64,000 bases of DNA from Prorocentrum cordatum (GCA_963575745.1 CAUYUJ010012136.1:1-64000), one strand, 5' to 3'; shown: positions 19,440 through 31,878, numbered from the stretch's first letter. Notes: a model not told the origin generated them from the sequence alone. Translations and numbers: made by a program.

Positions 19440-21530
19440 TTCTTAGGGAATGCAGTGTTGCTGAGAAAACCCGAGGAAGGACTCTTCATTCAATGACTCT
19501 GAAATCCATCCTGTCGAACTCTTAGTCGAGGTCGCTGTAGGATGACTTCATAACAATGAGTCATTCTTGAATAATGCTTCATACATGATTAGTACTGAGC
19601 ACATCCTTGTTACAGGATCCTTTTTACGGAATCATTACTGGTTAATCATCGTGATGGAATCCATTTCAAGGAACCTTGACTAAGAAACCTTTGTTAAGGA
19701 ACCCGTACTCAGGAATCCTTGAAACAGGAGTCCGCATTCAGGGGTCACATCTAAGGAGTCGTGTGCGATGAATCCAGATTGCGCAGCGTGTGCGAATGCA
19801 ACATTATTGAAGAGACCTTATACAGAGGCTTCCCACAGAATTCTTAGGTCCCTTAGGAATCTTCTCTGAATCATATTGGGTAAAAGAGTCCGGACCGTGG
19901 AAGCCGTACCGAAGAATCCTGATCTAACCGACTCTTCAAGACGGGGCCATCTCTCAAGAGTCCTTCAGAAACGGATCCTTACCGAAGAACGTCCTGGACG
20001 AACCCGTACAGAGGAATGTGTTCCAAGGAATGCACCCAAATCCATCGCCACAGGGCTGAATGACAGAGCCTCCAACGGATGGGAACCATTAAAAACACAC
20101 GAACGTGCTCGAATCATGAACCATTAAAAACACATGGGTTTCAAGTCCGACGGCCAGCACCTCACGCAAAGCACATGTTTTTTCTGTTTCGAGCCCTCGT
20201 GCTTTTGTTTTTACCGGAGCGCGCATAGACCCACGAGCACCTTAGCAACCAGGAACACATGTGTTACCCGTGTTTGCTGGCCCGTTGAACCGCAAACATG
20301 TGTCTCCTGCAGTCGGTGTTGACCCTCGTGGCCTCGCACGAGGCGCCACGCTTAAGAGAGATCCTGGCTCTTTCTGACGAATCTCTGCTGGAGAGGAGTA
20401 CAGAGCCTTCCAAATTAATTCTGAATGCGGACTCCTTGGCAAGGACTCCTTCCCGAATCACCCTGAACAGCAAGTCTTCTCTGTAGAATCCGCAACACAG
20501 AATCCTGTACAAACGGATTCTTTAAAAGGGGTCAGTACGGAAGAGTCTGTCAGAAAGGATCTTTACCAAAGAAAGCTCCGCAGGAAACCGTACCAATAAA
20601 CCTTTTCGAAGAAGTACTTGCGACCTGAGCGCGACCAGGCTGAGTGGTACAGCCCTGAAGGGTGCCGCACGAGTGGTGTCGTACCACATTTCTTTGTAGA
20701 ACAGATGTTTTTTTCCAGGTCCGAGGGCTAGCAACCGCTGTCAATAACATGCATGTATCAGATGTTCCAGTTTTTTCTTCATGAAATTATTTACTTGAGG
20801 GCACACAGACCCACGAAAGCCTGACACAAAACCTGGCACACATCTTGTTTGACAGTGGTTGCCGGCCTTTTGATTTGAATGTGTATGTCTTTTGTCGCCT
20901 TTGCTGACTCTCCGGTTTGACACGGGGCGCCACGCAAATGAGGGATACGGACCCTTACTGAGGAAGCCTTTCCAGAGAGTTCTTCATACATAGCCCCCTA
21001 TGGATTTCTGAATGAGGAATCCTGCGTAAGGAATCCTTCCTGAGTCATCCTGAACAACAAGTCTTCACTGTAGAATCCGTAACACAGAATCCTGCACACT
21101 AGGATTATTCAAGAAGGAGTCATGGATGAAGAGTCCTTGAGGAAGGATCCTTGCTGGAGATAGACCCTAAGGAACACGTGCTAAGAAATCCTTTCTCAGG
21201 AGTCCCTACGATTTGAGCGCCAGCAGACTGACTGACAATGCCCCCAAAGGATGCCGCGAGAAAGGGCTCGATCCATCAACCATTGTAAAACAACAGGTGG
21301 TTTTGGTCCCAGGGCCAGCAAACGCAGTAGATCACATGTTTGTGCGAGTTTGTTTAGGTATTCTACATCTATCTGCCTGAGCGCACAGATATCCACAACA
21401 TGAACAACATGAAACACGCATATGTTTTCCAATGTGTGCTGGCCCTCCGACCCGAACACACATGTAGTCTACCGTGTTTGCTCGCCCTTTCGGCTTGACA
21501 TGAGGCGCCACGAGCAAGAGAGATCGGTGA
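19440..21530. repeat. Nested satellite: 14-bp units inside ~580-bp repeats
   Basis: Blocks of a degenerate 14-bp unit, roughly GGAATCCTTNNNNA, alternate with a more unique 250-300-bp segment. Clear 14-bp runs are at about 19660-19790, 20470-20610 and 21010-21200. The unique segment recurs three times, marked by GGCGCCACG at 20342, 20926 and 21504 (spacing 584 and 578 bp), each preceded by a CACATGT / TTTGCTGGCCC-like block. The whole region is less GC-rich than its surroundings and has no gene-like frame. Copies differ at many sites, so the array is old. Confidence 0.8.
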
Positions 21531-21534
21531 TGTA

Positions 21535-21575
21535 AGACTATCTCTGTCTCTCTCTCTCTCTCTCTCCCTCTGTCT
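21535..21575 (+). repeat. (TC)n tract
   Basis: Dinucleotide run at the edge of the satellite; C/T-rich DNA follows at 21640-21895. Between 21900 and 22900 only another C/T-rich stretch (22365-22460) stands out; no gene recognised. Confidence 0.9.
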
Positions 21576-22904
21576 CGTTATCCCCCCCTCAAAACTCAAA
21601 ATGCCCAAACACCCAGGGTTTTATAGGGTCTCCATTCCCCCCTCCTCCCGCCTCCTGTCTCTTTCCCCTCCTCCCCCCCGCCGCCGCCGCCTCGCAGCCC
21701 GTCCTGCTGTCTCCTGCCTCATCCTCCTCGTTCTCTTCCTCATCCCTCCCGCCTCATCCCTCCCTCCTCCTACTCCTCCTCCCCATTGCCCCTTTCGTCT
21801 ACCCCTCCCTCCTCCCCAAACCCTTGTCTTGCTCCGTCCCTTCGCCTCCTCCTACCCCTCCTCCCTCCTCCTCCTCCTCCTCCCAGGGGCACAGCGTCGT
21901 CGCGGCTTAACTAGTGGAGTGTTCTTCGGGTCGTATCTTGGGTCAGGTCCATGAGCTGTGCTGGATTTGTTTAAAGTGCGGAGGGTGGTCTCAGGGTCGA
22001 GCCCGCAAGCTTGCCAAGCAGTGTATCAGCCCTGGAACACACCCCACGAAGAAAAGTCAGGAGGTTATAAGCCGCTACTCCCAGGGGAAGCCACCGAACC
22101 GTAAAGTTGAAGCGTTCCTCGGTCGTAGCGCCGTCCTCCCTCGTAACCCTGCGGTTGAGTGTCTGGCCCCCCTGGAATCCTTTGCGGTCCCTGACTCGAC
22201 GGAGGTGTCCAGGAGCTTCTCAGCCTCAGGGGTTCCGTCGCATGAGCAGCGGATGGCTGGTCTAGTCGAGAGAATTTATGTAAAGGAAGCCTCTGCAGGC
22301 CAGTAATCCTTAACTCGTTTAGTCGTGGTGCTGTGCACTTTCCCTTCGGGCCCTTTCATTCCATTCCGCCCCTCCTCCTCCTCCCGCCCTCCTCCTTCCC
22401 CCTCTCCTCCTTGTCCTCCCCTTCCTTGTCCTCCTTGTCCTCCTTCTCCTCCTCCGTCCCCCACCGCCCTCCCGTCGTAAAGAAATTTCGGCCTCCGAGG
22501 GCCCTAGCTGGGCCCCTGGACAGCCAAACACCGGCTCAGGATGGAAAGCAGGCCCCGAGGGAAGAGGTCCAGACCTCTGGGGGCCCATGCCGTGGAAACA
22601 TCGCAACCCAGGAGCTGGTTGCTCTCACCTTCCCTCGGGTTCAGCGTCCTCCCCTTCCTTTGGGCCGAACATGTTAGGGGACCTGCCCTGCCCCCCTGAC
22701 TGGGCCATCTGCGCCATATCCGAGGCCACCCGAGTGTATCCGAGGCCCGTGCGGGGCTCTGCGAAATTCTGGGGCCAGACGGAGCCATCCCGAAGCAATC
22801 CGAGGCTGTCTCGGCGCCAGAGACTGTCCCTCTCCTTTTTGAGCTCCTGTATTCAAAGCCGGGCCGTCTGAGAAAACAGCCGTCGAAAATGCTTTTTGGT
22901 TGGG

Positions 22905-23229
22905 GGGGTGGCAATAGGGAGCTTATGAGGAAAATCGTGGAGGCCTCGCGCGGCGCGTAATGGGTGTATTATCTAGTCCACACGTCAGCTCCGTAAGCTA
23001 TGGGTCGACGCTCGCGAGGCAATGCTCCAGCGTCAGTCCGACGTAGATCCGACGTAACTCCGACGTTGCCCGACGTAAATCCGACGTGGATCCGAGGCAA
23101 ATCGGTCTCAAGTTGCTGCGCGGGGCCTCCAGGATGTTCCTCATAAGGGGGTGACCTAAATGGAGGGGGAAGAAAAGGGCTCCCTTTCTTCACCCCCCGT
23201 TTAAGTCACCCCCTATTGCCACGATTTAC
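22905..23229. mobile_element. TIR element (GGTGGCAATAGGG ends) with an internal foldback
   Basis: GGGGGGGTGGCAATAGGG at the left is complemented by CACCCCCTATTGCCACGATT at the right. Inside the right part, 23139-23213 is an almost perfect 75-bp palindrome (GGGGGTGACCTAAATGGAGG / CCCCCCGTTTAAGTCACCCC) related to the foldback at 16872. Repeated CCGACGTA units occupy 23035-23090. Confidence 0.6.
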
Positions 23230-23350
23230 GCCCTGGGTCGAGCGGATGCAGGGACTCGCGTCTCCACCCAGCAGGCCGGTCGCGGGATTGGATACCACCT
23301 GGATCTCCATCGCACCGTCGACTTCACCATGTTGTCATGTGCACAGTTAT

Positions 23351-23508
23351 CGGCGGTGAGCCGGGTGGGGAAGAGAGAAGAGGCGGGCCTTCTCAGAAGG
23401 ATCCGAAGTCCCCAGACCTTCTGATAAGATTCAGAGCCTTCCCCGAAGACGCAGAACATGTTGCGGCGCTCCTTCTTCCTTCCCACTTCCCCCCCTCGCT
23501 CGCCGCCG
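23351..23508. mobile_element. Short TIR element, family M2, copy C, with possible target duplication
   Basis: Left end CGGCGGTGAGCCGGGTGGGG and right end complement CCCCCCTCGCTCGCCGCCG. GTTAT occurs immediately left (23346-23350) and two bases right (23511-23515) of the element, a plausible 5-bp target-site duplication. Confidence 0.7.
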
Positions 23509-24023
23509 AAGTTATGTACACGCAGCATTGACCGCTTCACCACAGGCCCCCCACGCGTTCCACCTTTCTGGTCGGAAATTCTCGCGTGTTAGGCACCGTG
23601 TTCTGCGGTTCGCGTTGGCACCAGGACAAGAGAGGACAAGAGACAGTTGGCCGTTCCCAGCAGAATTATTGTATGTCGCTTGAGACAGTTCATCTGTCCC
23701 GATTTGAGACAGGTCGTTACTTTTAGTTAGGACAGCTGGGTTTGCTCATCCCGCGTTTCGCGTCTTGTTCTTCCCCATCCCCCCTTCCCTTTCTCCCTTG
23801 TGTTTTGGCAGTTCGGACAGGCGTGGTGGTCCAAGGTTGTAGCAGCGACGTGGCAACGAAGCGGCATTCGCGCTTGGACGATGCCGTTTGATACGTTATC
23901 GGGAATGGTGTTCCTTGCGTTCCGATGGCGCCGGTCCTGATCGTCGCCCAAATGAAACCTGTCGGGGTTCTGTAAACCCACTGTATCAAACCGCCCTGCT
24001 CCGATGATTGTGCCCTTTTATGC

Positions 24024-24045
24024 TCCGTAGCCGCTTGGGCTCAAT
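24024..24045 (+). other. Candidate second spliced-leader relic
   Basis: 18 of 22 bases match the dinoflagellate leader, including its first nine (TCCGTAGCC) and a GGCTCAA near the end. No clear gene follows, though short frames are open on both strands. Under a crude equal-base model such a match would be rare in 64 kb (about 0.005 expected on both strands, my estimate). Confidence 0.45.
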
Positions 24046-24957
24046 CGCGCACATCTTGTTCGGAAGTCCACGGGCTCCGCAGACGCAGACTGGATTTGCC
24101 AGCAGCAAAGGACGTTCAAAGATAATAGGGTTCTGCCAGCGGGGAAGTTTGCATCGGGAACGCGTATGCATGCATAGATGTGTCTTCTCATTGGTTCTTG
24201 TGCAAGTGGCGGGCAGACTGCCAAACACGTGTGACCGTTTGCGCGCATGCCTTGCAGCCGAAGCAGCTTTCTCGGGGGGAGGGGGGCGTGGGTGTTTGCG
24301 TTGGGCGTGGCGGGGAGCGCGGCCTGGAGGAGAGGGGGTGGGGAGGAGGGGGGCCCGCGTGGTGTTCTTCCCCGTCCCTTGCATGGCATCCCTGGGGGAA
24401 GCTTTGCCTGCCCAACATGCTGCCGCACGGTAGGCTTGCGTCGTGCCCACAAGGCGGCCAGGCCACCACAGCGCGGGCGCTCGAGGTGGAGCGCCGCCCG
24501 TGGCCCAGAATCTGCCCAGAAACCATCGCCGAAGTCGGCACGCCACGAACCTGCCTGCCGTAGTCTCTTGTTGTCCCCCTCGCGGGTTCGACGCGGATCC
24601 GACGGATGCGACGTGGATTCGGCGCGGACTCGACGTGGGCTCGCAGATGTGTGGTGCTGCAGCCTCAGAGGAGGAGGGCCATTGTGCACGAGCTTGCGTT
24701 TCGCCATTTCCTTAGCCAGCGCCTGCATCTCCTGCCACATCATTTCATGTTCTCTCCTCCTCCACCGCCTCTCCTTTCCTCCGCCTCCCCCTTTCCGAGG
24801 CGGTCGGAGTGGGGAGGACAAGGAACAGGATGAGCAAGAGGAGAGGGCGCACGACGAGAAGGAGGAGGCATCCCCCTCCTCCCTCCCTCCTCGCCCGCTC
24901 TCCTCCCCCACCCGCCCCCGCCTCATTCCTCCCTCTTCCCCCGTCCCCTCCTTCTTT

Positions 24958-25127
24958 TAGGGGAACGGAAGATGGCATAAACATACAAACTCGGAGGGCC
25001 ACGCAATTCCTTGGATCGGCGCTGGACCCCCCTCCCTGGCGCGCGGAGCGCTTGAGGAACCGCGCCAGAGGCGCCGCCAGGGGGTCCCAGCGCCGATCCG
25101 AGGAATCCGCGCGGAACTCCGAGATTT
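24958..25127. mobile_element. Foldback element, family M3, copy a
   Basis: Left arm TAGGGGAACGGAAGATGGCA then TAAACATACAAACTCGGAGG; the arms meet around GGATCGGCGCTGGACCCCCC and its complement CAGCGCCGATCCGAGGAATC. The outer right end is lost where a (GGA)n run starts. Other copies: 46520, 56531, 62636. Confidence 0.75.
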
Positions 25128-25573
25128 GAGGAGGAGGAGGAGGAGGAGGAGGAGGAGGAGGAGGAGGAGGAGGTTGAGGAGGAGGGGGAGGAGGAGGAGG
25201 AGGAGGAGGAGGAGGAGGTTTTGTGTGTGTGTGTGTGTGTGTCACTGTTTGTTCCCCCCCGTCCCCCCCCCTCCGAGGCGGTCAAGCGGCGGGTGCCGGA
25301 GCCTTCGGCGCTGTGGGGCCAGCTGGCCGAGGGCGTGCGCCTCGCGGGGCACAGCAAGGCCACGCAGCGCGCGGTCGTCGTCGTCGTCGTCGTCGTCGTT
25401 GTGGTTGTGGTTGTGGTTGTTGTTGTGGTTGTTGTGGTTGTTGTTATTGTTGTTGTTGTTGTTGTGGTTGTGGTTGTGGTTGTGGTTGTGGTTGTGGTTG
25501 TGGTTGTGGTTGTGGTTGTGGTTGTGGTTGTGGTTGTGGTTGTGGTGGTTGTTGTTGCTGTTGTTGTTGAACT
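25128..25573 (+). repeat. (GGA)n, (TG)n, then (GTC)n and (GTTGTG)n
   Basis: GGA to 25219, TG to 25242, 130 bp of GC-rich non-repeat, GTC from 25372, then GTT/GTG alternation to 25573. From 25574 to 26518 no gene is recognised; C/T-rich DNA occupies 25780-26000. Confidence 0.9.
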
Positions 25574-26518
25574 CTCATTCTGAAGAATGATTATTGTTGA
25601 TCCCCCCGTCCGGTGCACATTGTTTTTTTGTCGATTGAAGTGCCATTCCCCGGGGCTCGCACCTGGCCTTTTATCCGGGAAAGTCTTGAGGGTCAAACTG
25701 CGTTGTTGGCCCCCGGTTTACCACAATAACGGCTCCCGCCTGATACTTTCTCACAATGTATTGAAGAATCGCGCTCTCGCTTCCCACCCCAACAATCTCC
25801 ACCCCTTCCGCTCGCATTCCGCATTTCTCCCAAACTATTCCCAGTCCCTCCTCCAGATTCCTCCGTGCACCCCCCGCTCCTTACTCCTCCCGGTTCCTCT
25901 TCTCCACTCCTTGCCGCTCCTCTTCCTGAGACCCTACTCTTGTCCACTCCATCCCAATCCATTCCACATCCCCGCTATCTTTCCGCCCCATTCTCCCAAC
26001 ATCCCGCTTCTTTTTAGGGTTCCACGGAATTTGTTTCTGACAACAGTTCGCAGTTGTACGTCCCCCCATGGGGGTATCCACAATATGTTCTTTCAAGGGG
26101 GTGGTACGTTGCGCTGTTTATGACGCGACCCATGGCGAAACTTATTGCTTACCTGTGTTGGAGTGGCTGGCGCAAGCCATGGCGCAAGCTGAATCGCCAC
26201 TCGCAGCGCAAATCATCGTCCTCCCTATGTCTTGCCCCTCCCCTCCCTTCCTCCGATCCCTTCGCCCTCATTCCCCCCCGCTATCTGTTACCCTTCGTTT
26301 TCAAGGACTTCCACAAACCACGCGCGGCAGGGAATGAGTATACCCCCCAAGTGGGGCACGATCGAAGACGGAAAGGGCGGGCATCCAGGGTTTGGGATAT
26401 GCATATTGCATGACGCGCGAGCATATAAGAGCGAACGTTATTTAAATGATGTTCGTTGTTGTTGTTGGTGCGGTTGTTGTTGTGGTAGGAGGCAAGTCCA
26501 CTAAGTTGGCGGAGGCGT

Positions 26519-26790
26519 AGCCACGACGACAAGGGCTCCTGCTCGATACTTCCTCACGGTTTACCCCGAGAGCCCCTGGCCAAGAAAACCCTCGAACTCA
26601 GGAACGGCGCTCTCGCTCGATATTCTCCCGTAGTTCAAGCAAGCTGGTGGCCGCCCGGACACGGCGACAAGGGCTCTTGTTCGATATTCTGTCCCTAAGT
26701 ATTCAGAGAACCCCTAGCCGGAGAGGCCCCCGAACTCAGGAATGGCGTTCTCGCTCGAGATTTCTTCGCGTTTCAGTCAGGGGCCGACAA
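26519..26790 (+). repeat. Tandem repeat, ~138-bp unit, two copies
   Basis: GACAAGGGCTC starts each unit (26528 and 26666). Shared landmarks are CTCGATATTCT-like and CGAACTCAGGAA blocks. A diverged third copy lies at about 25726-25790. Confidence 0.75.
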
Positions 26791-26905
26791 GGAAAATACT
26801 CCCTGTGAAAAGGGGTGCAATCGAACATGCAGTGGGCGGGTATCGAGGGCTCGGGTATACGGAATGCAAGACACGCGTGCCACTAAGAGCGAACAGTCTT
26901 AACAT

Positions 26906-26947
26906 TATAGTTGTTGTTGTTGTTGTCGACGTCGTTGCTGTTGTTGC

Positions 26948-26986
<39 letters not shown>

Positions 26987-27085
26987 CGTTTTAGTCCCCG
27001 TCGTCGTTGTTGTTTTCGTCCTCGTCGTCGTCGTCGTCGGCCCGCCGCCGCCGCCGTCGCCGTCGTTGTTGTCGTCGTCGTCGCC
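26906..27085 (+). repeat. (GTT)n then (GTC)n tract
   Basis: Trinucleotide runs that abut the 5' edge of the decayed LINE at 27.1-31.5 kb. Confidence 0.95.
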
Positions 27086-27089
27086 CATG

Positions 27090-30000
27090 TGGGTTCAAGT
27101 GCCATCAGAGCATCGACCTCAGTTCCACGACAAACTTCCCAGACGTTAACCCCCGGGCTTCGCTTGCCACGCATTTTGTCTGGCCCAACCAACCTATCAC
27201 ATTTCGACGAGTGGTCGCTTCTGCTTCTTCGGCTGCCGATGCTGTTGTCCCTCAGGCCGCGGGCCTTCTCGCAGCTCCGAGTTTGCCAGATTTCGGACTT
27301 GGTGGGCCGCCCGTTGCGCCGATCAACGTTGACAAAATGCCCGGGGGAAAAACAAACATCTCGACGGTGGCGTGACTGGCATCGACGAGGACGCGATCGA
27401 GACTGACGACGGGAAAAAAGATGTCCAGCTTTCGGCGGGAGCCGCTCTGCAGTTGCGCAGACCCTAGCAGCGTTCCCTAAAGGTGTGGATGCATGTGAAG
27501 CTATGCGACTCGTGCTTTCACGAATGATTTTCGCAAAGTCATGGCCGAATAGCTTTATCCCCTCGAGCTGAGAGTACACAATTGCGCCACCAAGGTACAG
27601 AACATCGAGAAGAGTGTGGTTGGCCTGCGCAACGAGTTCGGTGACTTCAAGGTTCGGGCTGGCGTTTTTGAGAGCGGTGGCAGTGGAGGTGGCGCAGGAT
27701 ATGCTGGAAATGGTGTTGCACGCGACCCTCGCGTGGGCAGCGACAGCGCAAACTCGTAGGGATCAGCTATCTGGCCATCGGTTTACCGCACCCCCGTAAA
27801 CAAGAGGCACACCGTGTGTGTCGGTGGTTTTCAGTACATGCGTTGAAGATATCGAGATTCCAAGCACTTTGAAAGAGACGCTCAGAGCCACATCGTTGAA
27901 GTGAGCAGTTTTGTCGCAGCCGACTGTTACGCTGACAGGTTTCAGATTGAGCTCGGGAGTTCACAACGCACGTGGGACTGCAAGGTGAACACGAAGAGCA
28001 ATCAATTCAGCGCAGTTTTGTCGTCCAGGCACGTTCGCCTTGCCTGATCCATTGTGGCAAATGACAGGTGCGGCACACCATTGACAAGTTCCCTGAGGAG
28101 CTGTCCTGACAGAGCCGAGCTTCCCACGCCAAGAACTTTGCGAAGCCAAAGTTGGAGGCCACTTGGCCGACTCTGACGGAAGATCAGCTGCAGCTCATGG
28201 CTGCCATTTTCATGGAAGGGGTTTCGGTGATTTTATTGCGCAAGTATTGGCCGCCAGAGGTGATGCCGCGGAACCCGATGAAGACCCCGATGCGCAGCTG
28301 TCGCACTTTCGACCTGGAGGTCGCGAGCGGCGCCCAGGGGTGGTTCGGCGCGGTCGGCGAGGATATTACTTTGAGTCAGCACCTGGGCAAGATGAACGGC
28401 CCGCCGCGCCGCGCTGGGCTTCCTTCTGGCGACGACACTGCTATCCTCTCTCGGATTTGTCGGACGGGGTCCTTTGAAGAGTGCCCCGCGGGGGCTAGAG
28501 CTTCTTGGAGCGGAGTTCCACTGGGCCATGTTCTGCAATCGAGAGTTCACGACGTGCGACATTTTGCAAACGACGAGACAGCTGGCCATCCTGCAACCCC
28601 AGGGCTGCCCCATACCGGGGCTGAAAATGGGACCAGCGATCGCGGTGCATGAGGCGCTCAAGGCCATCTTTTTGATCGACCCCGCGCTAGGCCTTTCTTT
28701 TTGATCGACCCCGCGCAGATGCCGACGCCTCCGTCGACGCGAACAGACCGGCCGCGACTACGGCGGGCTCTTGCACTGCCGGCGCGAAAACCTGAAAGAC
28801 AGACGCGTTCCACGTGTTCGCAGAGAGCAATATTCCCATCCTGATCAACGCCTGGAACGAGCCCAAAGGCAGGCTCCTGCGCGTGCTTCTACGACGGGAA
28901 GTCAAAGCCGCGCCGTCTGGACTTCGTCAGCTTGTCGGATCGCGCGAAGTTCTTATGATTCTCAGCCGCGACGCTGCGCGGCATGTAAGAGTGACCATTG
29001 TCCCTCGTCGCTCGATTGTTTGCCGCTCGCAGGCCGAATTCAGAATATTATCCGAGCGTGGCGCGCGGTGTCAAGATTAAGCCTGCGCTTTGGCTCTCTG
29101 ATCGCATTTCTGCCGGGCGGGTCGAGGACGCGGCGGGAGTCGACCGTAGTTTCAGGACAGATAATGGGCCCAGTGACGTGCGTTTTTGCTTGTGCAGCGA
29201 CGAGCGTGTCGCGCCAGATTCGAAGCCACAAACCCACGGGTCTGTAGTCTTTCTGGGCCTAGGGCCCCCCCAGCACTCGAGGGCCCTCGGGGCCCTAGTC
29301 GAACCAATCTTCCACGCGCGTAGTTCGTCAATCTCGGCCCAGCGGACCAGGGCTACTTAGCGAGCATCAGGCGCACTAGCAACGCCGCTGAGTTGTCGGG
29401 GGCGCTCGAGACGCCTCCGGCCGCTGGGTTTGCATCTGCCGATGGGCCAGGCCATCGCCCCGATGGGCGCCCCGCTGGAGGTCGTCTTCGATTCGACTTG
29501 CGTCCCAGGGGTCCCTGAAGGGAAGTTCTGGCCCAGACGCAATGTCATCCTGTCGTTCTTGGCTCGGTGCATCTGGGGCCTGGCGCAGCGGGGCCCCCCT
29601 GCGTGTTTTTTCCGCGGGTCAAGGGATGTTGCGCCGCAGTTGATCGCTCAGCTGACGCCGGGGGCCGCGATGCCCAGGGGCCCCGCGGGGGCTCGCAAGT
29701 GGATCCGCCGTCGCCCATGCGCCCACCCAGTTCTGAATGTTCAGGGGCTCCGCCAGTGCCCGGGAGATGCCGACGCCCCCGACGTAGAGTTGCAGCTCAT
29801 TCTCTGACCTTTGCCCCCAGCACAACCAGCTGGGATCTTCGGGCCGTCTTCTGGCGAGGCCCTGGGCGGGCCTCGCAAGACCGTTTTCGCCGAGCCGACC
29901 TGCAGCGCAACGGGGTGTTCCACGCTCCGAGCGGGTAACAGCGAGGCGCGACCGCCCGATTTCCCTTTGCCTTCCCCCGGGCGTGTTTATCCTCGGCGGC

Positions 30001-31470
30001 GAGCCAGATCGCCGCGAACAGCGGCGAGAAAGCTTCCCTGGGACAACCTCGGGCATCGATGGGGGCATCCCTTGAGTCGAAGGATTGAAACTGTTCGACG
30101 AGCGCGGGAGGTCGAGGAGGGCCCTGCTGCGAGGCGCACGGTGGCGATGTTGTCTGGCAGCGTTCTCGAAGACTGAAGGGATCCGAAGCTGATTAAGCGG
30201 GCGCGGCAGCAATGGGATCTCTCGATTTTAGATTCCTTGCCCGAGAGGCTAGATGCCTATTTGATCAGTAAGTGTTGGCCGGACTCCAGCCGGGAGCCCG
30301 TTGCAGGGGGGGTCAGGTCGCCGCGGCAATTTCGAGTGCTTTCAACGCGGAAGCCCCGGGTATCCTCGCGGAGTTGTTTGGCTTGCGCCCAGTTGACCGC
30401 CCCGGCAAGGCGCGAGGCCCCATCTTTCGACGGAGCCAAGCCATTTGGCTGGCCAAAGTGCGCGGCGCGCGCAAGGTGTCAGATGTGGGCCCGTCGCCTG
30501 CTGCGTTGATTATCGATGTGCCTCGGAAGGCTGGTCGAGCTCATCAGCATGCTTCTCTCGCGTTTTCAGTTTGTCTTTCGCCGTGGCTATCCGGCGCGCG
30601 AGGTGGCGGCCGCTGTGCGAGCCCTGGTGGAAGGGGCAGTGCAGTTCCGAGACCCGCCATGCCTCGGGGGGGGGGCCTCCATGACGCATGCGATCACGCG
30701 CGTCATGCCCATATCTTGCGCAATCACACGAAGCGCGACGTATCTCGCATACTTACAGCAGCACGGCTACGGATATTCCGAGAGCCATTCTGAGTTTTTA
30801 CATCCGGGGGTCGCGCCTACTAGGGTGAGTTCCTGGACGCGCATTGATTGCAGGGGTTCAGAGGATCCGAGGCTTCTCGGCCAATTCCTGGACGCCCCAT
30901 TTGCAGAGTTTGTGACTCTGTGCGGTAAAAGTGGCTGGGGGCATCCACTGCAGCCCGCAGACCTTGCGACTCTTGGGCGCCCGAACAACAAAAACGCCTC
31001 ACACAGGAGCTCCAGATCCAGCAGAGATTGCCCATCATGGTCTTCGCTGAAATATCGAACTGTTCGCCAGTTCGCCGCAGCTGCTATGAGCGATGCGGAT
31101 CTCGCGGCATCGCCATCTTTAGGACTCGGCGCTCGTGCGCGGCGCTGCCCACAGGCTGACGCTGGACGACGGCAGCAGACTCGGCGGCGATATTCCGCAC
31201 AGCAGAGGGATTAGTTCCACGCATCCCCCGTGGAGGAGGTTTCAGGATGCTGGGGGCCTGCGCCACGAGGGGCAAGTCAGCTACAGAAGCTCTGCGTCGT
31301 GGTATCCGCGGGGCCTGGGTTGCGTTCGGGAAACACGCGTCTTCCCTTTGCAACCGCAGAACCAGCCTCGGGAAACGCCTTGGGATCCTGGATTCGACGG
31401 TTCGGCGGGCCGCTGTCTTTTGCTTCGGAGGCTTGAATTTCACGCGACAGGAATTCAACTGAATTCGAGC
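27090..31470 (+). pseudogene. Decayed LINE-type retroelement, plus strand
   Basis: Coding-like pieces in shifting frames follow the order of a LINE. 27377-27466 and 27562-27759 look like the first protein (DEDAIETDDGKKDVQ; then a helix KVQNIEKSVVGLRNEFGDFK with a Gly-rich tail). 30564-30657 gives reverse transcriptase finger sequence (FQFVFRRGYPAREVAAAVRA, LVEGAVQFRDP). Motif A is replaced by a run of G and out-of-frame sequence, so the first catalytic Asp is missing. 31247-31462 resembles the segment after the catalytic core (RGIRGAWVAFGKHASSLCNR to FCFGGLNFTRQEFN). 28150-30200 has coding composition but no motif I can name. The element is not functional. Boundaries are approximate. Confidence 0.55.
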
Positions 31471-31699
31471 AGCCCAGACCAGGATGCTTTAGTACATGGT
31501 CGGCTTCAACCGATATACAACCGGTGCAAACCGATATGCAGCGTTTACACCGACAGATGGCCGACAATGCCAATATCACGCCGCCACCTGTTGGAATGAC
31601 TGCGTCCTGGTGTTGAATTATCGACGGCTTGGGCTTCTCGCCAAGATGCGTGCACGACCCCGACACCATTTCATCGCTTGCCCGTCGGAACAAGGATTT

Positions 31700-31878
31700 C
31701 AGCGGAGACCCATGCCAAGAAACACCGTGCTTGCCTCCAGGGTGTGTTGGGTTTCTTGGGTTTCGGTGGCTTTGCTGTGGAAGGCGTGACGTTCCCACAC
31801 CAACAATCCATGGACGCCCTAGGGTCTCAGGTTTTTTTGTCTGGCAGGTTTTTATGTGTGGGCTTGCCTCCACTGTAC
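31700..31878. mobile_element. Short TIR element, family M4, copy 2
   Basis: Same interior as 12933-13115 (CCATGCCAAGAAACACC, TTGCCTCCAGGGTG, TTCCCACACCAACA), ending CTTGCCTCCACTGTAC, the complement of the family start. In one plus frame both copies read HAKKH.ACLQG and GSAVEG/GFAVEG, which may be nucleotide homology only. Confidence 0.7.

Noticed and set aside
30753-30774. Minus-strand match to the end of the spliced leader (GGCTACGGA)
   Set aside because: Only 15 of 22 bases agree, a level expected a few times by chance in 64 kb, and it lies within the decayed LINE.
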